DNA from: JAZUCT01 sp045639255
GTDB taxonomy: Bacteria > Bacillota > Clostridia > Christensenellales > UBA1242
Direction: 5' to 3'
Assembly (NCBI GenBank): GCA_045639255.1
Contig: JAZUCT010000007.1
Span: forward strand, 1 to 60,440
DNA: 60,440 bases
Within the stretch, counting starts at the first letter, position 1. Each line of letters begins with the position of its first letter. Of the stretch, positions 16,301-27,455 are shown in pieces. The notes under the pieces are model-generated. The model had not been told where the DNA came from. It searched no databases and saw only the letters and a program-made list of their open reading frames with translations. The translations under genes and the position numbers were made by a program.

Positions 16301-19300
16301 CTTTTAAGGCGCCTGTGGTTTTATCGCTGCAAGAATCGTTTATTTCAACAATTGCTGTGTTGCTTACAAGCAAGTTAACAATTTTTGCAAATGCACCACC
16401 AGTTACCCTGCCAGTTGCACCAACAATTCCACCAAGGTTAACTTGTGCACCAAAAGTTTCAACTGCAATATGAACACCATTTGTTAAAACTGGAATTTCA
16501 ACTGTTGAAAGTGTTGTTTTTGAAGATTTTGATGGAGCAACATCAATCGAATTATCTGTTAAGATTGTTGAAGATTCAAGGTAACCAACAAGACCACCTG
16601 CATGAATATTTGTTAGTTTTGTGTTGTTTGCTTTAACATTAAGTTTATAATCTTCATCGGTTGAATAAATAAAACAATTGCTGAATGCTGTGCCATCTGT
16701 TGCATATGCAACAAGCAAGCCGATGTAAGCAGTGTTAAGTTCGTTGTTTTTTGTTGTTAATGATTGAATATTTTCTTCAACATTAATTTCTTTTTCAATG
16801 CGAACATTAACTTTATCGAACCACGCACCGTTTGACATTGCAAAAACTCCAAAGCAATGTTGTTCAACTTTATCGTCTTCGGCAATACTTTGCGAGCCAA
16901 CTTTTACTTGTGCAACATGAAGAGTTGATTTTGAATAATCATATTCACTGCCATATGAAGTATCGTTTGTGAACACAAAAGCAAAACCATTACCTTCAAC
17001 TGTGCCTGTGAATGGTTGTTCAATAATTCCTTGAACAACAATATCTTTTTCTAAGAATATATGTGCATCGCTTCTGTTATTAATTGCATTTTCAATTTCA
17101 TTCCAGCTTGAAACAGGAATTCTGAACAATTCAGTTCTTGAAGTTAATTCAATATATCTTAGTGAATTATCGGTATGACCTGTCCAAAGAACTTTGCTGA
17201 ATTTATCGTAAATTTTATTTTTTGAAGAATTATCTTCAACTCCAAGCGCCTCATCTGTTTTAACCATTTTTGCTGGGTGACAAAGTTTAATATCAACCCA
17301 ATCAAAGTTACCACTAACAACACCATCGATAACTGAAAAATCTTCGCCATTAACAAAATTACCATTAATATTTAAGCAATAATTAATCGTATCTCCATTC
17401 GAATCTGAATTATAGTTAAACATTTTTCCGTTATTATCAGTTTGGGTTGTTGAAGTTGAGAAAGAGTTTCCAAACATTATTGAAGTTGCATAGTTTTCAA
17501 CATAGGTTGTGCTTGTAGAACCCTTTGTTACTGCACCAATAAATGTGTTAAATGCATTACCCATTAAAATTGCTTGCTCATAATCGGCAAATAACCAGTT
17601 ATTAACTGCAACGCAATTTTGAACAATTCTTATGTTGTCATCAGAAGTGAATAGTGGTTCAAATTCTTCGTTTTCACTTTGATTTTCAAACAAAGCACCC
17701 TCTTTAATTAAAGAATCTTTATTTGCAACATGGCCAATAAAACCGCCAACAACTTCGGCAAGAACACTGCCAGATGCATAGGTGGTTGAAACTGAACCAT
17801 TAAGCAATCTGCCCACAGCACCGCCTGCAAATTTTGAAGTTTGATTTCGAACATCAATTTTTGAATAGCAATTTTTAATTTCGCCATGATTTAAGAAACC
17901 AACAATTCCGCCAATTGCTTGGTTAGTGCCTTTGAAATATGTTGTGTTTGCTGTGTTAGAAATTCTGCCAAGTTCAGTTTGTTCAACAAGTTTTTGTTGG
18001 CTATGTTCAATTTTTGACCTTTCAAGTGTTCCACGAAGTTCGCCCACAAGTCCGCCCGCAACTTTTGTTGCATAAAGCGAATTTTCACGGCTGGAAACTA
18101 AGTTATAGGCTGAAGAAACTTTTGTTTTTGCACCAACAAGACCAAATATTCCACCAACATTTTCGGCAAGAACACTTGCTGTGCCTGTTACTTGAACATC
18201 ATCAATATCGGTTTGAGAGTTAATGTTGCTTGAATCTGTTCCATAAACATCAACAATTCCACCAACTCCGCCTGCATAACTTAATTTATTTAAATCTGTG
18301 ATATTTGCAATAAAATATTTTGCTTCTGTGTCTGGATGATCTGGAATATTTTTTGTTGAATATGTTGCACTATATAGTGTGTAGCCATCTTCAACAATTT
18401 GATTGTTTCTGAATTCACTTGAAACACTGATTGAACTATCAAGGTTAACTGCCCTTGAACCGCCAAGCATTATTCCAAAAACACCACCAGTTATATTTTT
18501 GCCCACAGCAACAACATTTTTGCCTGAAACAGAAACATTAAGTAAGAATCCGTTTTCAACCTTACCAGCAACACCACCAACAATTGCAATGTTGTTGCCA
18601 TAAACTTCGGTGAATTCAAAGTTAAGGTTTTTAATTGTTGCACCATAGGTTGTGCGAAGAACTGAACCTTTAAATTGATTATCTGGGTTTCCGTTAAGTT
18701 CGCTGAAAAAACCAAGTGAATTTTGACCTTTAACCAAATTATTGGTGTTAACACGAATGTTTGAAATTGTCATTCCGTTTCCATCAAGTGCACCTTTGAA
18801 AATAACGCTTGCACTTGGTGAATTAACTAAGGTGTTATCGAATTCAATATCACAAACAAACCTTAAAATTGCATTAAGAACTTTGCGAGAAGATGTATCG
18901 TAAGTTCCATCGGCATGTTGTGTTTCATGTGTGGTTGTGTTTTTAATAACATTAACATAATCTTGTTGAGTTGCAATTATGTATGGGTTATTAATTGTTA
19001 ACATATCGCTTGTGCCGCTATAATTTGGAATTTCAGTTGTTCCACCGCGTTGTGGATAACCTGAAACAACACTTCCGCCAACCACGGTTTCGCCTGCAAT
19101 GTCGGTTTTTTCAATATAAACTTTTCGCATTGAAACAGTTATTTGATTTGCTGTTATAAGTTGTGGATATTCATGCATGCTTCCATCGTTAACATTTGTG
19201 TTAGGGCTTGCCATTTTCCAAATGTATTTATTTTCGTCAAGGTCAAAGTTTTTATCAGAATTAACAAACGAATATGTGTTAAAAGTTCCTTTTGATTGCA

Positions 19301-22300
19301 ATTCCAGCAAATCAATTTCACTTGCTGGTTCGTTTTCTGTGTTACCAAAATCTTCCGATTCTTCTGGGGAATTACCATTAATTCTTAAATAATAACTTGC
19401 ATAAACATTGTTGTTTGCAAGCACTTCGGTTGTTGATGTGCCTGTGAATGGTGTGTGTGCATTGTTGTTATATTCAATTGCACTTAGTGTGAAGCACGAT
19501 TCAATTGAACTTCCACTTGTGCTGTTATCATAAACAAATCCGCTTGCCCTTGCATTTGTTGAAACTTTTATGTTTGCATAGCAATTTGAAATGAAACCTT
19601 TGTTTAAATAAATGAATGCACCAATGTTTCCGTTTGAAGTTATTCCGCTTGCTGTTGCACGAACTTGTGTTGGTGTGTTTTCTTTAACTTTTTTATTTGC
19701 ATCATAATCGCTATCTTCAAATTGTTTGAATGTGCCTTCAACATAAGAATAAGCAATTTTTGCACTTGCACCATTTTCGCCAACAAATCCAGAGGTGGTG
19801 TTTTTAGATGAACTTTGTGCACCTTTATTGATTATTTCAATGCCTTTAACATAACTGCTTGCAATTATGCCTTGGTTGCTTGCAACAAGACCTGCAACAT
19901 TGCCATTTCCAACAAGTTTTGAACGGCATTCGGTTAATGCGGTTTTAACAAAATGTGGTTTATATGTGTTTTCAAGGCCTGTGCTATCAGCTGAACCTGT
20001 TATTTGTTTTGTTGGAATGTTAACAACTATGTTAAGTGGTTGTTCAACCTTGCTGTTTGTTATGTAACCATTGTTAACACCAACAAGTCCACCAATATTA
20101 TTAACTAAATCGCCAGCCAAACTTTCGTTTGTGGTGAATTCAAGCGAGAAAGTTGGTTTGCTTGCTTCAATAAATGTTTTGGTTGCTTCGTTATAAACTT
20201 TACCATAAGTTGCACCACTTACAGCATAATATTTTCGACCTAAAACATTTTCAACAAGTTTAACTTGAACATCTTCAAAACTTACTGTGCAGTTTGTTAT
20301 AACACCATTGTTGATTGCAGCAATTGTGCCATAGTTAACACTGCGATAAGTGTTTGATAAATCAAAGTTATTTTGGTTGTTAATAACAACTTTAACATTT
20401 TTTATGGTTGATTGTTTGCTTACTTCTTCAAATAAGCCAAGATTTAATGTGTCGGAAAGAGTTGAATTTTCGTTGTTTAAATCTATGCCATAATTTTTAA
20501 TGTTAATGTTAAATCCGTTACCATCGAAACTTGCAACTTTTGTTGAAATTGGCAAATAATTTTCAAGTTCTATATCATTCATAAGAATATAGTGTTGATT
20601 TTCTGCCATTGTTTCAAAATCTTCTTGACTATATATTGGAGCAGGAAGATTTGGGTCAGTATAAATTCCAATGTTAGTTGTGAATTGTGCTGACGCAGTG
20701 AAAGTTGTTTGTCCACTAGGTTCAGATTGTTTTACAAGGGTTAACTTACCATTGTTATAGTAATATTCAAATCGGCAAGCAATTGTTTGATTTGAAAGTG
20801 TGTTTTTTGCCCTTAAATAATGCTTACCATTATCGTCTGTTACAACTTCAATTGAGTTTGATAGATTTTGCGATAAATAATTAATAGGCTTATATTCTGT
20901 TGTTTTGCCTGATTCTTCAACAACAAACCAATATCTTGCAAGAATATCTCTTTTCACTGTAAGTTTATTATCGTTAAGTTCAACTTTTGATTTTGTTAAT
21001 TCGTTGATTATATCTTCAAAACCTGAACCAATCCAGTTTTCATCATAAATAAGCAGTTGTTGATCTTCTTTACCTACTTGAATATCCAAAATTTTATCGA
21101 TTGCAACGGTTGAATCTTTTGCAAGAACTAGGTTTGGAATAACAATATCTACAACAAGATAATTTAAGCATATTGTTTGTTCAACATTTGTTCCGTTTCC
21201 AAGCGGAATGTTAATTGATGCTTCAATTGTGCCAGTGTCACCCACTGAAAGCCCTTCTGTGCTTAATGTATATGGGTTGTTTCCGCCATGGCCTAAGTTA
21301 CCCCATTTAATTGTTGGTTCGCCATTAAAACCAATTGTTTTAATTATTAATTCGCCACCACAATTTTGTTTACCTGCTGGCAAATAAATTGTTGGTGCAT
21401 TGGTTTTGTCATTATCATTTTTGATTTCAATTGCAGATGCTGTTCTTACATCTGATCCGCCATTTTCGAATGCGTAAGTGTAAGTCATTTCAATTGAAAG
21501 TGAATGAACTGCTTTTAAAGTTATAACTTTTTGAATTGTTATGTTTTCAAGGGTTGTAACTGTTATTGTTAGTTCATACTTACTGTTTTCGCTAACACCC
21601 GATTTAATAAGTGTTTTTAAATAGATTTTGCCATCGAATAAATATTTAATGTTATCGTGGTTGAAAATTGTTCCAATATTATCGTTTTCAATGCCTGTTG
21701 TTTTTGAAATTGGAAGTGCTTTAATTCCATCGGTTATAAAGTCTGCCCTTGGGAATAAACTTTTATATGAATAGTTAAAGCCATCTTTTGTTTCATTTTC
21801 TTTAACATTGCCTGTGCGAATAACTTGTTCAAATGTTACATTATCTTCACTTGAACCAGTGTTAACAACAGTTATATCTTTAATGTTTGCATAGAATGGA
21901 TAAACATCAATTTCAAGCACGCTGGTGTTACCAGGTGTGATTGAGTTAGAGTTATCTGGATTAATATAAGTTAAGGTTGAAGAACTATCTTTTATGCCGT
22001 TATAGTTATTTGCATAAATGCTTTCAACTTTTTGTGCTTTAACAATAAAGTTAAATGTGAAGTTTGTGAAAATTTTGTTATTATTTTCAATTCTATAAAT
22101 TGTGCTATCAGTAAACACAATTTCAAAAGATGTATCTTCTGTGAACACTTGATAAGTGTTATTAAGTTTTGCTATGAATTTAACTGCAATTATGTTTTCT
22201 GCATATTCATATGGTGTTCCTGCAATAACTTGAAGTTGAGAGTTGTTATATGCATAAGTTAAATTTTCAAATGCACTTATATCTTCAACAGCAAATTCGT

Positions 22301-25300
22301 TAACTTCAACATCGGTGTTAACATAAACTGTGAATTCAACGGTGTCGATTTGTGAAACTTCCAGATTGTTATGGCTAAATGTTACATCTGTTGCACCTTC
22401 GGTAACAGAAACTGGAATGCTTATTTGTTGAAGTGAAGTTGTAACATTTTCGCCTTCAACTTTAAGGCTTGGTGTGAATGTGATTTTAACATCTTCGGTT
22501 GTTTTTTCAAGTGCTGAAACAACAATTGAACTGTTAAGGGTGTAACTATAAATATTTTTATCTAAATCAACATAAGATTTATCACTATCTTCTATGATTG
22601 CCTCTATTGAAATGCCGTTTGCAACTTTGCATTCAATTTCGCTAATAGCAAGTTTATAACTCATAACTGGAGTTAAAAGTGAATTTTGAGCCTTTCTTAA
22701 AACTAACTTTGAAGGTTCTTGGTTATTAGAGTTAATATAACTTATTTTGTTTGCAATTGGGTAACTTGAAATAACTTCAATTGTTTTTGGTTCGCAACTG
22801 TTAAAAATTGAACTTATTGTTAAAATTGCCTTACCCAATCCAACAACATGAAGTTTTCCTTGATTATCCAATGAAATAACATTTGAATTTGAAGTTTGAA
22901 CTATGAATTTTTGTGTTGCTTCTGCTGGAACACAACTAACTTTAATTAAATCTGCAATTTTATGTGTGTTTTTTGAATATATTGTTTCAGAATTTAGGTT
23001 TGATGCATTTAGTTCTTCAAAGAATGGAAGAAGAAGTTTTGTTTCTTCAAGTTTTGTTGGTTGATCTGCAAAAGTTTCGTTTTCAACTGAAACACTTGCT
23101 GTGATTGAAGTTGGAACAGTGTTAACTGTGTCGGCAATAACAAATTTTGTTGTTTCTTTATCAACAACTTGAACATAAACTGAACAAGTTGAAGTTGATG
23201 TTTGTGAATTTGTTAATCCAATTTTGTTATAGCCATCTTTATTAAAAACAAGAATATCGCCATAATAACCAGTTCCGCCTAAATTATCGGTTTCATAGTT
23301 TGAAATGCCGTTTGTGTAATTTTCAATTGTTCTTAATGAATAATATGAAAGAACATAGCAGTTTTCAATTTTTTCTTCATCATCGGCAACGCCAACAATT
23401 CCTCCAACTTTGTTATAGCCAACAATTGCTGTGTGATTAATTGTTTTGCCAACATAGTTGAATGCTTGCAAACTGCAATTTGAAATTGTGCCAGTTTTTG
23501 TTGTGCCACTTTCATCGATGATTGTTGTGTTATGTGCAACGATTCCGCCAATATGACTTCCGCCAACAGAATAAACATTGCCTTGGTTAACACAATTTGA
23601 AACTGCGCCAGAGTTTTGGCCAGCAATTCCGCCAAGTTTTGAATAACCTTTAAGAACTCCGCCATAAGCCATGTTTTGAATTGTGCCACTGTTTGTGCCT
23701 GCAACACCACCGAAGTTTACAGCGGTTAAATCTTCGTTTTCGTTAATTTTTATGTTTGCATTGGCAGTTGTTATGTTAAGCATAACATCAACATCGCTGA
23801 AATTATAACTTGAAACAAATTCGGTTGAGTTTGAACCTGTTTGTTTTGATTCAGTGCCTGAAATTGTGCCAGAGTTTTCGCCAGCAATTCCGCCAAAAGC
23901 AATGTTTGCAATGCTTGTTGTATAGCCCAATGTTACATTGCCTGAAACTTTGCAGTTTTCAATGTTGCCACCATTAATTCCTGAAATTCCACCAAACTTA
24001 ACATGGCCTGCAAGTGAATTTTTCGGATTTGGATTTGATTCACTGTTATGTTGGAATTCAATGTTGTTAACAAACACATTGCAGTTTGAAATTGTGCCTG
24101 TTGTGTTAATTGCAGAAATTGTGCCAATATAAACTTTACTTTGTGAGCCAAGTTGGAAGTTTGAAAGCGAAATTTTGTTAACATAAACTGTTAAATTTTT
24201 TATTTCTGCTGTTTGATTTAGTTTAATATCTTTATTAAGATTTCCAAACAAGCCAACATGAACACCTTGGTATGCAACACCTTCCAAATTTACATTTGAA
24301 ATGTTGAAATAATTATTGTTTCCATTTTTATCTTTAAGGCAACCATCAATTGAACCTGTGAATGGCTTAATTTCATATTGATTTGTTTCAACTGAATAAA
24401 CATAACCAATTGGATAAATTGAACCAACACCTGCAAGGTCGATGTTGTTATGAAGTTCATAGTGAAGTGAAAGACCTTTTATTGTGTTAATTGAAACAAA
24501 ATCTGCTGGTGTTTCAATTCTTATTTTGTTTGTTTTTGTTCCATCGGCAACTTGAACATAAATAATTTTTGTTAAACTTTGGTCGTAAAAATATTCTGTT
24601 CCGTTATAAGTTATTTTTGGTTTGCCTTCGATTGGTTCAGATAAGCAATCGGCAGGAATAACATATATTTTTGCAAAACCTGCTGTGTTTGCAAACACTC
24701 TGCCGTCGTTTGCAACAAGAACAACTGGTTTTTCAGCATTAACAATTTCAGAATCTGTTTCGTTATTCCAATTTTTAACAACATAAACAACATTCGAGTT
24801 TGTTACATTTGCTGGTGAAATGCGTGGTGTAAGTTTAAAGAAATTATCTTTTCCATCGCTTAATTCGGCTTCTGGAACGCTGTTAGAGTCTGCCAAACCT
24901 TTTGTTGCATTAAAATATAAATCATAGTTAGCAACTGCGGGATTTAAATATTCTTTAATGTTTGTAATTTCAAGGTTGTTAATTTGAACACATTTTTGAA
25001 CAGTTATTGTGCAACTTTGTGTGTAAGACCTTGCATATTGTTTTGCGGTTGCTGTTACTGTTATTGTTGCACTTTCCATTGTGCCATTTAAGAACACACT
25101 TACTTTTGTTTTGTTTGAATTTAAACTTGTGCTATCAAGTTTTATTCTGTGCCCTTGAAGTTCATAGCCGTTTTCGGTTAATTCAGCACCCGGAACACTC
25201 CAAGTTATATCATCGCCGGCATTAAATGTTGCATTAATTGGGCTAAGCCTTAACTCCAAAATGGTTTCGCCTGAACTTCTGTCAAGCGCACTTAGGGTGT

Positions 25301-27395
25301 TTGAATCAAGCAATGTTAAACTGTTATGGTTAAGTTGAACTTGTGTTAGTGGAACATAACTTTTTGCTTTAAATTCAAGCCTGTCAGTTTTGCGTTCGCC
25401 ATTTTCATTATAAGAATCGATATAAAGTGTTAAAGTTGCAAAAGTTTCGGCTTTTCTGCCTGTGATATAAAGTTTGTTAAACACTGCAACTGATAATGGG
25501 TCTGATGATGTTATGTATGCATTAAGAATTGTTGCATCAACTGGAATTTTCTTTTCTTCATCGGCAAAATATGAAATGTTAATTTTAAGTGATGAAGAAA
25601 GTGCAAACACCAATTTTTCAACACTGCTGTTTGAATTTGCACCATCAACAAATGTTTGTTCACCTATATCGCTGTTTGGCATTTCAAAATTTGCAGTGAA
25701 TGTTTTGTATGGTTGATAAACAATAACTTCAATTTCAAGTGAAATTCCGTTATTTGAATTGAAAATTATTTTTGTGTTTCCACAAGTGTTTGCAGTTATT
25801 TCAAATTCTGCTGGTTTTTCTGCGTTTCGTTGTGCACTTATGTAACTTGCACCAGTTACGCCAAAATCAAGTTTAATATTTTCTTCTGTTACTTCAATAA
25901 CTTCGTTGCTTGAACCTGTTGCTTTAACAGTAAGTGTTGCAATATTTCCTTTTATAATTTTTAAACTTGAAATGTTTTGTTCATCTTTTAAAACTGAAAG
26001 GTCTGAGATGCCTTTAACCAGCCTTACTTTAACCGCTTGTTTAACTTCGTTATTAAAATCTGAAACAATTTCAATTTCGAATTCAATTATTTCAGTTAAT
26101 TCAAAATCTTTGTTAACTTTAAAGAATAAATTAACTGTGTTTGATAAGTTTGTTAAATCTGAAACTGAACTTTCATCAGAATAAACAATATCAAGTTTAG
26201 ATAAATAGTTTCCTGTTCCAACCTCCCTTATTGAGAAAGTTGAATCGTTAACATCTGTTGGGGTTGGTGTAAGAACTGTTGTAAGTTGTGTTCCAAGAAT
26301 ACCAGTTGCATACACATCATAAATTGTTAAAACATCGGTTTCTTTAATAACAGTGCTTGCACCTGTTGAATAATCTTTTGTTATTAAATTAATTCCAGTT
26401 GGAACATTTTTAACTTTTACTGCCAATTCAAAAGTGTAAGATGCAAACTGCATATCGAAGCCAGTTACATATGCTGTTACAACAAGCTTTGTTTCGCCAA
26501 TTGTGTTTGCAACAATTGTGAATTCGTTAATGTTTGAAGTTGCAACTGGATTTGAAACTATGTTTAAGTTTTGTGATTCAACATGGAATGAATAATAACT
26601 TTCTTCCATTCCTAATTTGTTTTCAAATTTAAGTGCTACTTTTGTTTGAATGTTTGGTGCAATAACAAGTTCTTCAATTTCTTTGCCATCGGCATTAACA
26701 TTAACTTGTTCCCTTAAATTAATTGCACGAACAACGCTTACAGCAAAATTAACTGTTATGTTTTGCTTAGCATTGTTTGTTGCAATAAGGAAAATTTTGT
26801 TTTGTTCTGGCATGGTTTCGCCAACAATAAGTTCGCCATTTTCAATAAAAATTCCATTGGAATTATAGTTGGTTTTAAATTCTTCGGGGAAATCATATGT
26901 AAATTCATCTTCGGTGGTGTTTTCTGGCACCATATTAATTGCAAGCCCTGTGTTAATTTTTAATCTGCCATTTATGCTTACTGCTGGATTATATTCTTCA
27001 TTATATGATGCAGATTGAATTGCACGAACAAGGTGAACTGTTACATTTGCTGTTTTTCCACCTTCTTGGGTTGCAACTGTTACAACTGCTTGATTACCTG
27101 TGCCATTTGGGTTTGCAATAACCTTGCATTCTGTGGTGTTGTTAACTTGTTCTTGCGGAACAAGTGTTATGTTTGTTGATTGGGTTGAAAAAATAACAGC
27201 AGTTGAAACGCCTTTGCCTGCACCTGTTACAGTTGCTGAAATGTTTTTAAAGCTTTCTTCGCCTTCAACAACTTCAATTGTTATTTCATTGCTTTCCAAT
27301 TCAAGTTTTAAGTTTTTATATTTGTTTGTGCAACCAAACATAAAAAGCGAACAAACGCTTAAAACTATTGTTAATATGTAGGCAATTTTTTTCAT
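13389..27395 (-). CDS. Giant surface lipoprotein with Ig-like, GLUG and BspA-type LRR repeats, 4,668 aa
   Basis: A lipoprotein signal peptide opens the protein (KKIAYILTIVLSVCSLF, lipobox FGC, acylated Cys at residue 22). Residues ~25-950 are mostly beta strands in bacterial Ig-like modules. Three to four GLUG-repeat blocks follow, each introduced by an IDLAG/DIELEN/DIEFD-type beta-helix start: about 970-1350, 2250-2650, 2810-3300 and 3590-3710 (for example GGIAGQNSGAVSNC, GGLVGVNNGYITNS, GGIVGFLNHGEIKNC). Big2-like modules lie between them (about 1480-1550). A BspA-type LRR_5 block covers about 4018-4205 (TIGTGAFKGN, TIGISAFDGC, IIREKAFQGC). No LPXTG or C-terminal anchor is present. Probable adhesin or glycan/host-surface binding protein. 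The start is ATG 27395, with AGGGGAAAAG upstream, as in its paralogue next door. No frameshift is seen. Confidence 0.9.
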   Translation of the reverse strand: MKKIAYILTIVLSVCSLFMFGCTNKYKNLKLELESNEITIEVVEGEESFKNISATVTGAGKGVSTAVIFSTQSTNITLVPQEQVNNTTECKVIANPNGTGNQAVVTVATQEGGKTANVTVHLVRAIQSASYNEEYNPAVSINGRLKINTGLAINMVPENTTEDEFTYDFPEEFKTNYNSNGIFIENGELIVGETMPEQNKIFLIATNNAKQNITVNFAVSVVRAINLREQVNVNADGKEIEELVIAPNIQTKVALKFENKLGMEESYYSFHVESQNLNIVSNPVATSNINEFTIVANTIGETKLVVTAYVTGFDMQFASYTFELAVKVKNVPTGINLITKDYSTGASTVIKETDVLTIYDVYATGILGTQLTTVLTPTPTDVNDSTFSIREVGTGNYLSKLDIVYSDESSVSDLTNLSNTVNLFFKVNKDFELTEIIEFEIEIVSDFNNEVKQAVKVRLVKGISDLSVLKDEQNISSLKIIKGNIATLTVKATGSSNEVIEVTEENIKLDFGVTGASYISAQRNAEKPAEFEITANTCGNTKIIFNSNNGISLEIEVIVYQPYKTFTANFEMPNSDIGEQTFVDGANSNSSVEKLVFALSSSLKINISYFADEEKKIPVDATILNAYITSSDPLSVAVFNKLYITGRKAETFATLTLYIDSYNENGERKTDRLEFKAKSYVPLTQVQLNHNSLTLLDSNTLSALDRSSGETILELRLSPINATFNAGDDITWSVPGAELTENGYELQGHRIKLDSTSLNSNKTKVSVFLNGTMESATITVTATAKQYARSYTQSCTITVQKCVQINNLEITNIKEYLNPAVANYDLYFNATKGLADSNSVPEAELSDGKDNFFKLTPRISPANVTNSNVVYVVKNWNNETDSEIVNAEKPVVLVANDGRVFANTAGFAKIYVIPADCLSEPIEGKPKITYNGTEYFYDQSLTKIIYVQVADGTKTNKIRIETPADFVSINTIKGLSLHYELHNNIDLAGVGSIYPIGYVYSVETNQYEIKPFTGSIDGCLKDKNGNNNYFNISNVNLEGVAYQGVHVGLFGNLNKDIKLNQTAEIKNLTVYVNKISLSNFQLGSQSKVYIGTISAINTTGTISNCNVFVNNIEFQHNSESNPNPKNSLAGHVKFGGISGINGGNIENCKVSGNVTLGYTTSIANIAFGGIAGENSGTISGTESKQTGSNSTEFVSSYNFSDVDVMLNITTANANIKINENEDLTAVNFGGVAGTNSGTIQNMAYGGVLKGYSKLGGIAGQNSGAVSNCVNQGNVYSVGGSHIGGIVAHNTTIIDESGTTKTGTISNCSLQAFNYVGKTINHTAIVGYNKVGGIVGVADDEEKIENCYVLSYYSLRTIENYTNGISNYETDNLGGTGYYGDILVFNKDGYNKIGLTNSQTSTSTCSVYVQVVDKETTKFVIADTVNTVPTSITASVSVENETFADQPTKLEETKLLLPFFEELNASNLNSETIYSKNTHKIADLIKVSCVPAEATQKFIVQTSNSNVISLDNQGKLHVVGLGKAILTISSIFNSCEPKTIEVISSYPIANKISYINSNNQEPSKLVLRKAQNSLLTPVMSYKLAISEIECKVANGISIEAIIEDSDKSYVDLDKNIYSYTLNSSIVVSALEKTTEDVKITFTPSLKVEGENVTTSLQQISIPVSVTEGATDVTFSHNNLEVSQIDTVEFTVYVNTDVEVNEFAVEDISAFENLTYAYNNSQLQVIAGTPYEYAENIIAVKFIAKLNNTYQVFTEDTSFEIVFTDSTIYRIENNNKIFTNFTFNFIVKAQKVESIYANNYNGIKDSSSTLTYINPDNSNSITPGNTSVLEIDVYPFYANIKDITVVNTGSSEDNVTFEQVIRTGNVKENETKDGFNYSYKSLFPRADFITDGIKALPISKTTGIENDNIGTIFNHDNIKYLFDGKIYLKTLIKSGVSENSKYELTITVTTLENITIQKVITLKAVHSLSIEMTYTYAFENGGSDVRTASAIEIKNDNDKTNAPTIYLPAGKQNCGGELIIKTIGFNGEPTIKWGNLGHGGNNPYTLSTEGLSVGDTGTIEASINIPLGNGTNVEQTICLNYLVVDIVIPNLVLAKDSTVAIDKILDIQVGKEDQQLLIYDENWIGSGFEDIINELTKSKVELNDNKLTVKRDILARYWFVVEESGKTTEYKPINYLSQNLSNSIEVVTDDNGKHYLRAKNTLSNQTIACRFEYYYNNGKLTLVKQSEPSGQTTFTASAQFTTNIGIYTDPNLPAPIYSQEDFETMAENQHYILMNDIELENYLPISTKVASFDGNGFNINIKNYGIDLNNENSTLSDTLNLGLFEEVSKQSTIKNVKVVINNQNNFDLSNTYRSVNYGTIAAINNGVITNCTVSFEDVQVKLVENVLGRKYYAVSGATYGKVYNEATKTFIEASKPTFSLEFTTNESLAGDLVNNIGGLVGVNNGYITNSKVEQPLNIVVNIPTKQITGSADSTGLENTYKPHFVKTALTECRSKLVGNGNVAGLVASNQGIIASSYVKGIEIINKGAQSSSKNTTSGFVGENGASAKIAYSYVEGTFKQFEDSDYDANKKVKENTPTQVRATASGITSNGNIGAFIYLNKGFISNCYANIKVSTNARASGFVYDNSTSGSSIESCFTLSAIEYNNNAHTPFTGTSTTEVLANNNVYASYYLRINGNSPEESEDFGNTENEPASEIDLLELQSKGTFNTYSFVNSDKNFDLDENKYIWKMASPNTNVNDGSMHEYPQLITANQITVSMRKVYIEKTDIAGETVVGGSVVSGYPQRGGTTEIPNYSGTSDMLTINNPYIIATQQDYVNVIKNTTTHETQHADGTYDTSSRKVLNAILRFVCDIEFDNTLVNSPSASVIFKGALDGNGMTISNIRVNTNNLVKGQNSLGFFSELNGNPDNQFKGSVLRTTYGATIKNLNFEFTEVYGNNIAIVGGVAGKVENGFLLNVSVSGKNVVAVGKNITGGVFGIMLGGSRAVNLDSSISVSSEFRNNQIVEDGYTLYSATYSTKNIPDHPDTEAKYFIANITDLNKLSYAGGVGGIVDVYGTDSSNINSQTDIDDVQVTGTASVLAENVGGIFGLVGAKTKVSSAYNLVSSRENSLYATKVAGGLVGELRGTLERSKIEHSQQKLVEQTELGRISNTANTTYFKGTNQAIGGIVGFLNHGEIKNCYSKIDVRNQTSKFAGGAVGRLLNGSVSTTYASGSVLAEVVGGFIGHVANKDSLIKEGALFENQSENEEFEPLFTSDDNIRIVQNCVAVNNWLFADYEQAILMGNAFNTFIGAVTKGSTSTTYVENYATSIMFGNSFSTSTTQTDNNGKMFNYNSDSNGDTINYCLNINGNFVNGEDFSVIDGVVSGNFDWVDIKLCHPAKMVKTDEALGVEDNSSKNKIYDKFSKVLWTGHTDNSLRYIELTSRTELFRIPVSSWNEIENAINNRSDAHIFLEKDIVVQGIIEQPFTGTVEGNGFAFVFTNDTSYGSEYDYSKSTLHVAQVKVGSQSIAEDDKVEQHCFGVFAMSNGAWFDKVNVRIEKEINVEENIQSLTTKNNELNTAYIGLLVAYATDGTAFSNCFIYSTDEDYKLNVKANNTKLTNIHAGGLVGYLESSTILTDNSIDVAPSKSSKTTLSTVEIPVLTNGVHIAVETFGAQVNLGGIVGATGRVTGGAFAKIVNLLVSNTAIVEINDSCSDKTTGALKAQNNIGGLVGNAVNLTLSNIDFYGKLDNGGAQTYDFDNTEIKYNNIGVLLGQSDNSSVQLGDISILSKSEPKITGKNNAYFEVNNFIGNGKCKFLDNDIKVDVEIKYNYQSGGYFKSADDLLDIQNKFKTVSHEQLAEEFVTNTFSPLVVSVRDNTDQVIAVDLDPTIEYANKEHWPTLQNTEFIYGGNSDEKGLVSKEYGKEVSLKTYYASDFIGSFAIGTYTAKSTTITAMNNSYEDRPVLIPEYVGDNEINSVNGGVTEYTEHNGVYGVFKDIYISGFVSKNEKYLTHNFDALYNNNEDNSQDYSTLYMFANNSKTLNYAIHNNCTQIKAYAFNSAKVVQKVTNLNKITEIKRYTFAGAESLQAVLGLTNVQTIGTGAFKGNTSVACVTDDTAITNGAVSLPKTTTIGISAFDGCIGITTLYAPAVTIIREKAFQGCANLTSLIKNTVNGVAYNSLTTLSNLGPNAFTNTALNNVYFPVLTYVGNGAFSNMNNLNEVVIGARLLTKEDEIIEYKYTDRLRFTSNIDADTAIKIGKGLFTGTNNLEYLTMPLSTYEENGAENENFAYTFYDVFKSEEPKKYSATVNCSPDSNSYDRINFSLDIKLSSYWTPSTKTLNLYITGVVVPDKACLGMENVNINICGGVKVIGKYSLSASIKNAIFIPSTVEYLSEGMAYMIPGNYTICKEAGRFTACEVNGLSVRSHISINKNMYEIYKIKTITSAKNLTTISERYGGFLALTYVNPTWTNKNASTYYCETGTMVLNGIYSILNNSVYAYYDPVNFTNNSPITTQVFEKDNSGQTNMHLGFVDNYPFADFGYSSMVTSNELVLVDNGGSIKKENALKALFGTLKSGYSYEIHSNGDLTQNNTYNCTVSDNTYCETITFETKGYTVQYTSMPSKFDCVDVVTNYYQSKYPEKSTVSYTTSIKEGTTEDIHTFNFTIEIKDDSGKVVKTDKITAQVSVTVLNAG

Positions 27396-27455
27396 AACTT
27401 TTCCCCTAAAATTCGGCACTTTAAGTTAGTATGTGCCACATTTTCTTTATTATAT